From positions 23,681-87,680 of the forward strand of contig JAPLDT010000098.1 in assembly GCA_026391315.1 (NCBI GenBank): a stretch of 64,000 nucleotides of DNA. Reading direction: 5' to 3'. Below are positions 46,797 through 55,486 of the stretch, piece by piece. This DNA is from Bacteroidia bacterium (GTDB lineage Bacteria; Bacteroidota; Bacteroidia; Bacteroidales; Prolixibacteraceae). The first letter of the stretch is position 1, and every line of letters begins with the position of its first letter. A model generated the notes under the pieces. That model had not been told where the DNA came from. It saw only the letters and a program-made list of their open reading frames with translations, and ran no database searches. Both the position numbers and the translations under genes were made by a program.

Positions 46797-47831
46797 TTAC
46801 ATATAATCTTTTACAGCCTTAACAAATGCCTGCAGGTTTTCAGTAGATACATTTTGAGGAATCCCACCACCGCACGACCATATGATCCGGCTGTGATCGT
46901 TGGCCTCTCTCATCATTGTTTGGGTTGCTGAATAGACCTCCTCCGGTTTACCGGCAGCCAGCACATCGCGGGGTGGCAGATTGCCAATCAAGGCAACTTC
47001 TGCTCCGGCAAGTTCCCTGATCTGGTTGATTGGATGGTCAAAGGCGAAATTGAAGAGGTTGACTCCCATCTCCTGCAGGAAAGGGGCGCAGGTCAATCCA
47101 AAAGCATCGTTGTGGAAGAAGCCGATTTTTGATTCTATTGCACCGAAACACCGCCTGATATAGGGCACCACAAATTCCCTGCACTCATCTTCCCCGACAA
47201 AACCAACGATATCGTCCAACAAAAGAACTCCTTCGATGGAAGGGAAACAAGCTTTCTGGTACTGCACCCAATCTTCAATAAATTTGGTGATTTTCTCCAT
47301 CAGTTGGTGTGCCTTATCAGGATTCAATGCCAAAAGAAGCATGAATTCGGAAGTGCCCATCAAAAAGGTGGCAATATTCAATGGACCGCGGGTAACAGCG
47401 AATTTAATCTGGTGGCCTTTCTCTATCATGACTGGTTCAATCAGCCTCAGCCTGTTGATCATGAAAGGGAGCAACCCATCGCTGGTCACATTGGGTTGGG
47501 GCAAACGATCGATGTCCTCGTCCGAATGGATGACCCTCTCGGCATGAGGCAGATTGGATTCATACCACACCGACCGTGCCCCGAAAGCCGAAGGTTCGGT
47601 GCACATACCATATTCCGACCAGAATCCCGGCAGGAAAGTTACCTCCGGGAAAAGATCTATGGCCTTCAGATTGGTTTTCAGCCAAATATCATCCGATGAA
47701 TAGTAATCCAGTGTTGAGATACCAGCCCAACCGGGCAGCCAGGGACTGTCTATTATAAATCCAAGCGCCTTTTTATCGATACTTCTACCCTCAACCACAG
47801 CCAACAAAGCTTCCCACTGTTTATCTGTCAT
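46797..47831 (-). CDS. Uroporphyrinogen decarboxylase-like (URO-D superfamily) protein
   Basis: The 344-residue protein has the URO-D barrel pattern: PFMINRLRLIEPVMIEKGHQ, IATFLMGTSEFMLLLALNPD, then KITKFIEDWVQYQKACFPSI, GVLLLDDIVGFVGEDECREF and IGFFHNDAFGLTCAPFLQEM. It lacks the arginine-rich N-terminal substrate motif of true HemE. Many such proteins in catabolic clusters are relatives of methylcobamide methyltransferases, so a methyl-transfer or unknown catabolic role is more likely than haem synthesis. It lies about 90 bases downstream of the amidohydrolase gene on the same strand. Confidence 0.72.
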   Translation of the reverse strand: MTDKQWEALLAVVEGRSIDKKALGFIIDSPWLPGWAGISTLDYYSSDDIWLKTNLKAIDLFPEVTFLPGFWSEYGMCTEPSAFGARSVWYESNLPHAERVIHSDEDIDRLPQPNVTSDGLLPFMINRLRLIEPVMIEKGHQIKFAVTRGPLNIATFLMGTSEFMLLLALNPDKAHQLMEKITKFIEDWVQYQKACFPSIEGVLLLDDIVGFVGEDECREFVVPYIRRCFGAIESKIGFFHNDAFGLTCAPFLQEMGVNLFNFAFDHPINQIRELAGAEVALIGNLPPRDVLAAGKPEEVYSATQTMMREANDHSRIIWSCGGGIPQNVSTENLQAFVKAVKDYM

Positions 47832-47922
47832 AACGATTTTCTTTTCTTCAAATATAACTTTTCAGGGCCATTTTAAGCATGCGCCGATGAGATAAAAGTC
47901 TTATGAACTGCCATTTTTCTGC

Positions 47923-49059
47923 TCAATTTTTGAAATACCTTTCGGCATTTTTGCAAAATATTTTATCAACGGCCTCTTTGGGCAATTGTAGTCCCTTCAG
48001 TTTTGTGTCAGGCATATCTTTGAAAACCATGGTCGAGTCTGTGGCCAGATAGGTCCAGTGGTCCAACCAGGTTCTTTTCATCCCTTCACAAACAGAGGCA
48101 TAATTGGTACTCTTTTCATTGACAGACATATCCGTTCCATAAATGATCCGATCCTGGTATTTAATCAGAAAATCCCTCACCTTCTCACGGTCTTTTGAAG
48201 ACTGGTACTCCAGATGGCTTATCCGGGCAGAAAGATCCGCCTTTAACTGAGGATAGCGGTCGAAACTTCGGGACAACTCCTCCACACTCCACTCCTCACT
48301 GGCCAAATGTGCGCCAATGAACTCAAGCCCTGGATGTTTTTGGAGCAGTTGGTTGCGCGCATTGATCTGGTCTTCATAGGAAGGAGACTCAGGATGCAAA
48401 AACATATGGTATTGTGGATGATCCCGGTAATACCGCTTATCGTTGGGTGTTGTCATCTGATCAACCGGTAGCCAGCAGTTTTTTGGCTCACCCAGATGCG
48501 CAAGCAAAGGGATCTGATGCTTTTCAAGGTAGTTGAAAACCGTATCAAACTTTTGATAGTCAACCATGACGAACTTGCCGGAATTCTCCTGCAATGACAT
48601 CCCAATATTCTTCCAGATCTTAATACCTGAAGCGCCTGCTTTCATGCATAGCTCAATTCGGTCAACTGTCTCTTTGCCAAATCCGGAATTTCCAAAATTG
48701 TCTACCGTGAAAGTTCCAAAAAATGCAAACTTACCAGGAAACTGCTGTTTGATAACAGTGGTAATTTCAAGTTGCTTATCAATTGACGTCCCGGCATCTA
48801 CATTTGGAGATATGATCCTGAAATTCAATGAATCCGCAAATTTCAGAAATCTGACATCACTTGAGTTGTAGTGAAAATGCCCGTCAATTTTAGGAACACG
48901 CTGAAAATCGGAAACACTGTAAAATTGCATCTTTCGGGTAGTTGTATCGGTATGTTTGTTCTGGAGATTATAAAAAGCAATAAAAGCGAGGCATGCCAGG
49001 AGCGAAAAAAACATCCATCCATTTGGAATGTCGAAGAACAGATTCTTTGGTTTTTTCAT
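47923..49059 (-). CDS. Amidohydrolase-family metal-dependent hydrolase, membrane-anchored or exported
   Basis: ATG 49059 gives 378 residues. A hydrophobic segment (GWMFFSLLACLAFIAFYNL) acts as anchor or signal. The amidohydrolase-2 barrel follows: VPKIDGHFHYNSSD (the HxH metal motif), ASGIKIWKNIGMSLQ, IPLLAHLGEPKNCW, FIGAHLASEEWSVEELSRSF and RIIYGTDMSVNE, which carries the C-terminal Asp. These enzymes hydrolyse or decarboxylate small cyclic substrates. Substrate unknown. It is the first gene of a minus-strand group reaching to 44928. Confidence 0.82.
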   Translation of the reverse strand: MKKPKNLFFDIPNGWMFFSLLACLAFIAFYNLQNKHTDTTTRKMQFYSVSDFQRVPKIDGHFHYNSSDVRFLKFADSLNFRIISPNVDAGTSIDKQLEITTVIKQQFPGKFAFFGTFTVDNFGNSGFGKETVDRIELCMKAGASGIKIWKNIGMSLQENSGKFVMVDYQKFDTVFNYLEKHQIPLLAHLGEPKNCWLPVDQMTTPNDKRYYRDHPQYHMFLHPESPSYEDQINARNQLLQKHPGLEFIGAHLASEEWSVEELSRSFDRYPQLKADLSARISHLEYQSSKDREKVRDFLIKYQDRIIYGTDMSVNEKSTNYASVCEGMKRTWLDHWTYLATDSTMVFKDMPDTKLKGLQLPKEAVDKIFCKNAERYFKN

Positions 49060-49115
49060 ATACAAACTTAGTATTGTGCTTATAAAATTACGAAAAATAC
49101 TAATGCATTGATCAT

Positions 49116-49132
49116 CAAACCTGACAGGTTTG
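49116..49132. repeat. REP-like half palindrome 5' of the transposase
   Basis: CAAACCTG-A-CAGGTTTG is a perfect 8+1+8 palindrome just before the transposase ATG at 49135. It uses the same words (ACCTGACAGGTTT) as the full REPs at 49399-49429 and 49791-49821. Confidence 0.75.
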
Positions 49133-49134
49133 AA

Positions 49135-49797
49135 ATGTGCAATTTTTTTTGTAACTTACATAGACTAAATCAACTTACTGTGAAAAAGACCGAAAAGTTA
49201 GCATTTGGCAGTTATTATCATATTTACAATCGTGGCATCAATAGCTGCAATATTTTCAAAGAGAACGAAAACTATGAATATTTTCTGAAACTATATGATC
49301 AATATATTTCTCCAGTTGCCGAAACTTATGCCTGGGTTTTAATGCCCAACCATTTTCACTTTCTGGTGAGGATAAAGGAAGAGAACGAAATTCTTCCGGA
49401 CCTGACAGGTTTTGGAAACCTGTCAGGTCTGATGAAACTCAAACCACCTCACCAGCATTTCTCAAATCTGTTCAATGCCTATACCAAAGCCGTTAATAAA
49501 CGTTTTTTTCGTCATGGAGCACTCTTTGAAAGACCTTTCCAAAGAAAAAAGATCAACGATGCACATCATTTAAAACAGGTAGTCCTATACATTCACCACA
49601 ACCCTGTTCATCACAATTTTTGTGAACTGGCAACGGACTATCCCTGGAGCAGCTACCTGACCTGCATTTCGGTCAAACCCACCAAACTGCATCGTAAACC
49701 GGTTATTGGCTGGTTCGATAATGTGGCCAATTTCAAATTCCAGCATAATCAAAAAATTGAAGTCGAACAAATTGAAGGATGGTTACTCCTGACCTGA
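49135..49797 (+). CDS. REP-associated tyrosine transposase (RAYT, Y1/HUH family)
   Basis: ATG 49135 gives 220 residues; the frame stays open back to a TTG at 49108. The protein has the HUH motif PNHFHFLV, GSYYHIYNRGIN at the N-terminus, LFNAYTKAVNKRFFRHGALF, and VVLYIHHNPVHHNF with the candidate catalytic Tyr. RAYTs are single-copy relatives of IS200/IS605 transposases that process REP palindromes. Here a 31-base REP lies inside the coding region (PDLTGFGNLSGL) between the HUH motif and the FSNLF segment, and another REP provides the stop codon (CTGACCTGACAGG). Activity with the insert is uncertain, because it falls in a loop. Confidence 0.88.
   Translation: MCNFFCNLHRLNQLTVKKTEKLAFGSYYHIYNRGINSCNIFKENENYEYFLKLYDQYISPVAETYAWVLMPNHFHFLVRIKEENEILPDLTGFGNLSGLMKLKPPHQHFSNLFNAYTKAVNKRFFRHGALFERPFQRKKINDAHHLKQVVLYIHHNPVHHNFCELATDYPWSSYLTCISVKPTKLHRKPVIGWFDNVANFKFQHNQKIEVEQIEGWLLLT
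49399..49429. repeat. REP palindrome inside the transposase coding region
   Basis: Fourteen-base arms (GACCTGACAGGTTT and its complement AAACCTGTCAGGTC) enclose the loop TGG. It is identical, over its full length, to the element at 49791-49821. It keeps the reading frame and encodes DLTGFGNLSG. Confidence 0.9.
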
Positions 49798-49821
49798 CAG
49801 GTTTTGGAAACCTGTCAGGTC
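49791..49821. repeat. REP palindrome spanning the transposase stop
   Basis: The 31 bases are identical to those at 49399-49429. The transposase stop codon TGA (49795-49797) lies within the left arm. Confidence 0.9.
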
Positions 49822-49893
49822 TGATTTATTTTTTTTACTATATTTACCTCAACGAATTCATTAACTATTAACAACTATTCAACATTTTAGATT

Positions 49894-50730
49894 ATGCAAA
49901 AAAAGGGAATCGTCCGTCTTGGAATTAACATGGAGTTTGTGCGCCACCACGATATGTCCTTTGCCAATGGCGTAGCCAAAGCCGCTGAAATTGGATACGA
50001 GTATATTGAGCCCATGGTTCACCTTGGCAGGGAATTGCTCAGTGAAGCAGGTTATTTTCATTCCGTATCACTTTTTGATGACCCGTTATGGGTAAAACAG
50101 TTATGCGCCGAACATGGGGTCAAACTTTCCGGATTATCTTCCCATACGCCATTGTGCAAACCGGAGATCAGTGTCGAATACCTGAAGATGGCGATCCGAT
50201 GGGCTGCTCAGGCAGGAGCGCCTGTGGTGAATACGGATGAAGGTCCAAAACCATTCTGGACCACCAAAGAACAGGATTACCAGTTGATGACCTATACCCT
50301 GACAGAAGCCTCCATGGTGGCCGAACGTCATGGCATCCTAATTGGACTAGAGCCTCATCAGCAATACAGCAAAACACCGGATGGGCTGGACAGTATCTAT
50401 TCGCTGGTAAATTCTACGGCCATCGGAATTAATTTTGATACCGGAAACAGCTATCTGGCAGGCGGATCGGATATGTATGAATGGCTCGAACATGTTAAAG
50501 ATAGGTTGGTCCATCTCCATGCCAAAGACATCAGCATGGCGCAAAGCGAATTGCAACGCGGTAAGGTAACAGGGACACCTGTTGGTTGCGCCTGTGGGGA
50601 TGGCGTAGTTGATTGGAAAAGAGTCATCGACATTGTTAAATCATCCGGAAAGGAAATTGTTTTCAGTGTCGAATGCGGCACAATCGAAGAGGCAATCCGA
50701 AGCATCGAACATCTCTCGCCGTTACTATAA
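49894..50730 (+). CDS. Sugar phosphate isomerase/epimerase-type TIM-barrel protein
   Basis: The 278-residue protein has the xylose isomerase-like barrel: VRLGINMEFVRHHDMSFANG, EIGYEYIEPMVHLGRELL, GVKLSGLSSHTPLCKPEISV, ILIGLEPHQQYSKTPDGLDS, INFDTGNSYLAGGSDMYEWL and LVHLHAKDISMAQSELQRGK. The Glu/Asp/His metal ligands of the family (GLEP, NFDTGNS, HLHAKD, VECG) are kept. Such enzymes isomerise or epimerise keto-sugars. The gene begins a plus-strand group with ThuA-DUF6807 and a Gfo/Idh/MocA oxidoreductase, a combination seen in oxidative sugar catabolism. Confidence 0.85.
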   Translation: MQKKGIVRLGINMEFVRHHDMSFANGVAKAAEIGYEYIEPMVHLGRELLSEAGYFHSVSLFDDPLWVKQLCAEHGVKLSGLSSHTPLCKPEISVEYLKMAIRWAAQAGAPVVNTDEGPKPFWTTKEQDYQLMTYTLTEASMVAERHGILIGLEPHQQYSKTPDGLDSIYSLVNSTAIGINFDTGNSYLAGGSDMYEWLEHVKDRLVHLHAKDISMAQSELQRGKVTGTPVGCACGDGVVDWKRVIDIVKSSGKEIVFSVECGTIEEAIRSIEHLSPLL

Positions 50731-50761
50731 CTCCATTGTCTCTGAAAAAAACTATTCCAAA

Positions 50762-52402
50762 ATGAACAGAATCCATTTTATCTTTTTCTTCCTGGTCATA
50801 GTGGCATTCTCAGACAGGAGCAGTGCTGCTCCTGTACAGCATCAGAAAAAGCCAATCAGAGTACTGATTCTCAGCGGATCAAATAACCACGATTGGAAAA
50901 AAACGACCCCTTTGCTCAACAGAATTCTTGACGAAGCAAATCTTTTCGAGACTCAGGTCACTGAAAAACCGGATAGTTTAAAGTATACCGATCTGAAAAA
51001 ATTCGACCTTGTTATCAGCAATGCCAACACCTGGCCGGATAACAACAGAAGGCTGAGCAGCAGTTGGGAAGCCGATTTCATGAAGTATGTCAGTGAAGGC
51101 GGCGGCGCCCTCTTTTTTCATGCCGGGGCTTCCTCCTTTTATGGGTGGGACGACTACCGGAAGATTGGTATTGGCAGATGGGGAAAAGAGACCTTTCATA
51201 ATGCCCCGATTGTAGCCAAACTGTACAATTTAGATCAGAAACATCCTATTACCAAAGGATTAAAAGGATTTCAGATCATGGATGAGATCTGGGAAAAAAC
51301 GGAACTTTACTCCGGTGCGAAAGCAATTGGTTCGCTCAAAGCCACCAATGCCAAAGACGGACATCCGATCGATGAACCTTCGATTTGGGTGAATCAAACT
51401 GGAAAAGGAAGAAGCTTCTTCACCATCCTGGGCCATGATGAGCGCGCGCTGCTCAATTCAGGTATGCGTACACTTTTGGTCCGTGCGGCCCAATGGTGTG
51501 CACGCAAAGCGGTCACATTTAAACCTCCGGTGGAGATGAGTTTGGCCCAAAATCCGGGCAAACCGCATTACAGCTGGATGGAATCCGATACCACCTTTAC
51601 GCTGCTCAACCACAAAGAGATCGTCTGGCAATTCAACTACAAAGATCGTTTTCAAAGACCTTATTTCCATCCGCTTACCGTGAACAACACCATGATTACC
51701 TGTGTTTCCCCGCCCGATCACCCATGGCATCTCGGGATGTGGTTCTGCTGGAAATATATCAATCATTTGAACTACTGGGAATACCTGAACGAAAACAGAT
51801 CTGCCAAAACCGGATATAAATCAGAGGGTTCCACAGAAATAATGAATTCAAAGATTGTCCATAACCCGGATTTCACCTGCGATATCCAGCTAAATATCAA
51901 CTACCATCCGCTCAAAGGGGAGACGGTCATGTCGGAAGAACGCAGTTACCATGTATCTATCCCGGATAAAGATGGAAATTACTTTATTGACGAAGATCAT
52001 CTCTTCAAAATACTGGCAGATAGTGTCGTCCTCGATCGTACGCCTCCTGCCATTAGGGGTGGAAGGATCCAGGGCGGTTATGCCGGTATTTCCATCCGGT
52101 TCAACCAGGATTTTACAGCACCGGTATTCAAATCATCCGGTGACACGGCGCAATGCAAAAAATGCGACTGGCAATATTATGGATTTGAAAGCCTGACCGG
52201 TAAAAAAGTTGGCATCAAAATCGAACAGGATCCACAATTCAGGTCGGCCACAAGCAGTTGGTACATTATCAACGATCCGCTCATCCCATTCTACTACTTT
52301 AGTCCTGCCGTGATTTTTGACCGCCCTGTTGTCTTGAAGAAAGGAACAAACTGGAGATTGAAGTATCGGATACAGATGATTGAAGGGGAGTTGAAGAAAT
52401 AA
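50762..52402 (+). CDS. ThuA-DUF6807 fusion protein, secreted
   Basis: ATG 50762 gives 546 residues with a signal peptide (IHFIFFFLVIVAFSDRSSAA). The frame open from 50609 overlaps the isomerase gene and is not used. Residues ~30-235 form a ThuA-like class I glutamine amidotransferase fold (RVLILSGSNNHDWKKTTPLL, GGGALFFHAGASSFYGWDDY, FFTILGHDERALLNSGMRTL). Residues ~250-546 form a DUF6807 domain (PYFHPLTVNNTMITCVSPPD, HPWHLGMWFCWKYINHLNYW). Fusing the two families links both to one pathway step. The precise reaction is unknown. Confidence 0.82.
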   Translation: MNRIHFIFFFLVIVAFSDRSSAAPVQHQKKPIRVLILSGSNNHDWKKTTPLLNRILDEANLFETQVTEKPDSLKYTDLKKFDLVISNANTWPDNNRRLSSSWEADFMKYVSEGGGALFFHAGASSFYGWDDYRKIGIGRWGKETFHNAPIVAKLYNLDQKHPITKGLKGFQIMDEIWEKTELYSGAKAIGSLKATNAKDGHPIDEPSIWVNQTGKGRSFFTILGHDERALLNSGMRTLLVRAAQWCARKAVTFKPPVEMSLAQNPGKPHYSWMESDTTFTLLNHKEIVWQFNYKDRFQRPYFHPLTVNNTMITCVSPPDHPWHLGMWFCWKYINHLNYWEYLNENRSAKTGYKSEGSTEIMNSKIVHNPDFTCDIQLNINYHPLKGETVMSEERSYHVSIPDKDGNYFIDEDHLFKILADSVVLDRTPPAIRGGRIQGGYAGISIRFNQDFTAPVFKSSGDTAQCKKCDWQYYGFESLTGKKVGIKIEQDPQFRSATSSWYIINDPLIPFYYFSPAVIFDRPVVLKKGTNWRLKYRIQMIEGELKK

Positions 52403-52426
52403 GAATTAACTACAAAACTATTAACA

Positions 52427-53800
52427 ATGGAAACAAACGAAAAAAACACAAAACTCACCCGCCGTTCCTTCCTCGGAACCTCCGGGAAAATTGCGCTGGG
52501 AACAACCCTGTTGCCTACCGTATTAACCTCCTGCTCCAACCACAAAGGTGCCAACGACCGGTTGGTTATAGGTCATATCGGCGTTGGATCGAGAGGTACC
52601 GAGGAGTTGATGAACTATTTTGTCCCCTTGCGGGAAGCCCTGAATATTGCCTTCTGCGACACGTTCAAAGATCGCCGCGAGAGTGCGGCACAACGCGTCA
52701 ACCAGTTTTACAAGGAGAACAAATTTACAACTGAGGAGTGTAAAACTTATCTTGAGATGGATGAATTGCTGGCACGGAAAGATATCGATGCAATCCACAT
52801 CACAACGCCCGACCATTGGCATGTGCTGGCCGCCATCAAGGCCGCCAGGGCAGGAAAACACATCATGCTGGCCAAGCCACTTGGACTGAGCTATCCTCAA
52901 AACCTGGTTCTGGCAAAAGAGTTGAAAGCCAACAACGTAAAATTTCATTACGGGACACAGCAACGGACACTTGCCCATATGCAAATGGGTTACGACATGA
53001 TCCGGGAGGGATTGATCGGGGAAATTGAACGTGTGGATGTGTGGGCTCCAGGCAAGAACGATGTTCCGTCGCCTGTTTGCAACGAAGTTCCGGTACCCGC
53101 CGGTTTCGATTTTGACCGATGGACAGGTCCGGCGCCGATGAGGCCTTACTGCCCCGATCGCGTTACCAACAACAGTTCCTGGTTCAACAACGATTACAGC
53201 ATCGGATTTTTAGGCGGCTGGGGAGCGCATCCACTGGATATTCTGGTATGGATTTTGAAAGACAAGGTTTCTGGTAATTACAGTTGTGAAGGAACCGGAC
53301 AATTCTGGCCCACAGGCGGTTTGTACAACAACATCCTCTCATGGGATCTGAACCTGAATTACCAAAGTGGCCTGAAAGTTCACTTTATAAGCCAGGATAT
53401 CGCCTCCAATACCATTCTGAAAGACAGGGCAGTCAAGGAATCAAATGGTACCACATTTTTTGGAAGCAAAGGTTGGATATCCCTGAGCAGATCCTCGGTA
53501 GAGTCAAACATTCCGGAACTGAACCAAAAACTCAACAGTGTTCCCAAACAGGCCAATGGCAGGGTAAAGGGCGAAAACAATACCATGGGAAGCAGGTTCA
53601 TTTCTGTGGTCAGAGGGAAAGAACCCGAACTCTGTCCGCTGGATGAGGCAATCATCTCAGACACCATCAGCCACATGGGAGATATCGCCATCCGTACCGG
53701 CCGCAAGGTTACCTGGGATCCGATCAAGGGTGAAGTTGTCGGAGATTTGGAGGCAAATAAATTGTATATCAGGGAGATGAGAGCTCCGTACAACGTATAA
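52427..53800 (+). CDS. Tat-exported Gfo/Idh/MocA-family oxidoreductase, copy 2
   Basis: The 457-residue protein has a Tat leader (TRRSFLGTSGKIALGTTLL) followed by a possible lipobox (VLTSC). The Rossmann start is VIGHIGVGSRGTEELMNYF. The usual EKP motif is AKP (HIMLAKPLGLSYP). ITTPDHWHVLAAIKAARAGK and FLGGWGAHPLDILVWILKD fit the Bacteroidota exported subgroup. It shares a plus-strand group with the isomerase and ThuA-DUF6807 genes. Its stop codon lies within the palindrome at 53800-53833. The likely substrate is a sugar or glycoside. Confidence 0.87.
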   Translation: METNEKNTKLTRRSFLGTSGKIALGTTLLPTVLTSCSNHKGANDRLVIGHIGVGSRGTEELMNYFVPLREALNIAFCDTFKDRRESAAQRVNQFYKENKFTTEECKTYLEMDELLARKDIDAIHITTPDHWHVLAAIKAARAGKHIMLAKPLGLSYPQNLVLAKELKANNVKFHYGTQQRTLAHMQMGYDMIREGLIGEIERVDVWAPGKNDVPSPVCNEVPVPAGFDFDRWTGPAPMRPYCPDRVTNNSSWFNNDYSIGFLGGWGAHPLDILVWILKDKVSGNYSCEGTGQFWPTGGLYNNILSWDLNLNYQSGLKVHFISQDIASNTILKDRAVKESNGTTFFGSKGWISLSRSSVESNIPELNQKLNSVPKQANGRVKGENNTMGSRFISVVRGKEPELCPLDEAIISDTISHMGDIAIRTGRKVTWDPIKGEVVGDLEANKLYIREMRAPYNV

Positions 53801-53833
53801 AACCATCAAGGTTTTCGAAAACCTTGATGGTTT
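53800..53833. terminator. 34-bp perfect palindrome shared by two convergent stop regions
   Basis: AAACCATCAAGGTTTTCG and its complement form a perfect palindrome that overlaps the last base of the oxidoreductase stop and the first bases of the converging symporter stop. It shares CAAGGTTTT with the element at 43618-43654. It should terminate both transcripts. Confidence 0.85.
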
Positions 53834-55232
53834 AAATTCGATCGGCTAACGCCTTCTTCTCATCGAACTCCCCTTCCCACCGTGCTATCACGGCAGTGGC
53901 AAGACAGTTTCCAATGACATTAACTCCGGTTCTGGCCATATCGAGCAAAACGTCAATTCCGAGAATGATCATCACCGGCTCTACCGGAAGTCCGAATGTT
54001 GTTACTGTACCCAAAAGGATGACAAAGGATGCCCTGGATACTCCTGCTACCCCTTTGCTGGTAAGCATAAGAGTCAATGCAATAGCAATTTGCTTTTCGA
54101 TGGAGAGATCAATTCCTGCAGCTTGCGCCACAAATACGGCTGCAAGGGAAAGGTACAATGTTGAACCATCAAGATTAAAGCTATAACCTGTTGGAATCAC
54201 GAAAGAGACAATTTTTCGTGGCACCCCGAAGGCCTCCATCGATTCCATGGCAGAAGGCAGTGCGGATTCTGAATTGGCTGTCGCAAAGGCGATGGAGGCA
54301 GGCTTTGAAACCGCTTCCATAAATTTCAGAACGGGAATCCTGAAAAGCAATGCGATTGGAAATAATACCAGCAATAGAAATGCAATGAGTGCAACATACA
54401 AAGTTGCCAGCAATTTCATCAGTGTAAAGAGTACATCGGTGCCCATGTGCCCTATCGTGAAAGCGATGGAAGCAAAAACCGCCACAGGTGCAAAGTACAT
54501 GACGATGCCGGTAAATTTAAACATCACCTCTGTCAGGCTTGCCGTTAGCTTCAACATGGGGGATTTGTATTTCTCATTCAGCATGGAGAGGGCGATCCCA
54601 AAGATGATGCTGAAGATGACAATCTGAAGAATGTTGCCCTCGGCAATTGCTTTGGCAATATTTTCCGGAAAAATATGAAGGATGAACTCCTGCGTTGTCT
54701 GCATTTTGGTTGCAACAGCAGGAATATTGCCTGTGATCGCGGAGAGATTAATTCCGACCCCTGCCTTCGAAACATTGATGGCGATCAGGCCGATTACCAG
54801 CGCCAAAGTTGATGCTATCTCAAAATAAAGCAGCGATTTCCAACCCATCCTTCCAACTTGCTTCAGATCCGTATGCCCGGCAATACCATTCACCAGCGTA
54901 GCAAACAACAGTGGTGCGATGATGGTTTTGATCATTCGCAGGAAGATTTCACTCAGAAATTGAAGTCCTCCGGCGGTTTTGGGTAAGTCATAACCAAATT
55001 CGGCTCCGGCAACCAGCCCGAAAAGAATCCATATTGTCAAGGATTTTTTTCGCCAGGCAAAAGATCCAAACAACAAAATTGTCAATACCCGGCAAAATCT
55101 CAGCAGTTCAATGTTCAGGTCAGCAAGGTTAAACATTTTCAAAAAAGAGAGCAGTACTGTGACCGTTAAAGTGACGATCAGAAACCAGGAAACCCAATTC
55201 AGAGAATTTCTGTTCTTTAATTTATTTTCCAA
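53832..55232 (-). CDS. Dicarboxylate/amino acid:cation symporter (DAACS family)
   Basis: The 466-residue protein is strongly hydrophobic. The family re-entrant loop and substrate site are seen in FATANSESALPSAMESMEAF, VIPTGYSFNLDGSTLYLSLA and LMLTSKGVAGVSRASFVILL. FLSEIFLRMIKTIIAPLLFA gives the first conserved helix. It resembles DctA/GltP, Na+ or H+ coupled carriers for C4-dicarboxylates or Glu/Asp. The N-terminus carries an extra membrane segment (NWVSWFLIVTLTVTVLLSFL). It stands alone between two convergent or divergent neighbours. Confidence 0.9.
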   Translation of the reverse strand: MENKLKNRNSLNWVSWFLIVTLTVTVLLSFLKMFNLADLNIELLRFCRVLTILLFGSFAWRKKSLTIWILFGLVAGAEFGYDLPKTAGGLQFLSEIFLRMIKTIIAPLLFATLVNGIAGHTDLKQVGRMGWKSLLYFEIASTLALVIGLIAINVSKAGVGINLSAITGNIPAVATKMQTTQEFILHIFPENIAKAIAEGNILQIVIFSIIFGIALSMLNEKYKSPMLKLTASLTEVMFKFTGIVMYFAPVAVFASIAFTIGHMGTDVLFTLMKLLATLYVALIAFLLLVLFPIALLFRIPVLKFMEAVSKPASIAFATANSESALPSAMESMEAFGVPRKIVSFVIPTGYSFNLDGSTLYLSLAAVFVAQAAGIDLSIEKQIAIALTLMLTSKGVAGVSRASFVILLGTVTTFGLPVEPVMIILGIDVLLDMARTGVNVIGNCLATAVIARWEGEFDEKKALADRI

Positions 55233-55486
55233 AGTTTACTATTAATTATCAGTTAGTTAATATCTTCTTTAGTCTACTGATGCAATTGAGTAAGAAACTT
55301 CAACGATGATACAGAAAACCAGTCAAGCTCCCTGCTCCCAATGAATCCAAAGATAGTTAATCTGATTTACTAACCCTGTTAAGTAATAACCAATTTTCTC
55401 TTACCAAAAGTTAGATAATATAGATTGGGATCTGTTCAAAATTATTATTTTTACATCGTGTTATCTTTTATTAAATTCATGTTATT

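Noticed and set aside
55233..55486. Possible NikR operator upstream of the regulator
   Set aside because: No GTATGA-N16-TCATAC or convincing variant could be found; GTGTTATC and ATGTTATT are too short to claim.
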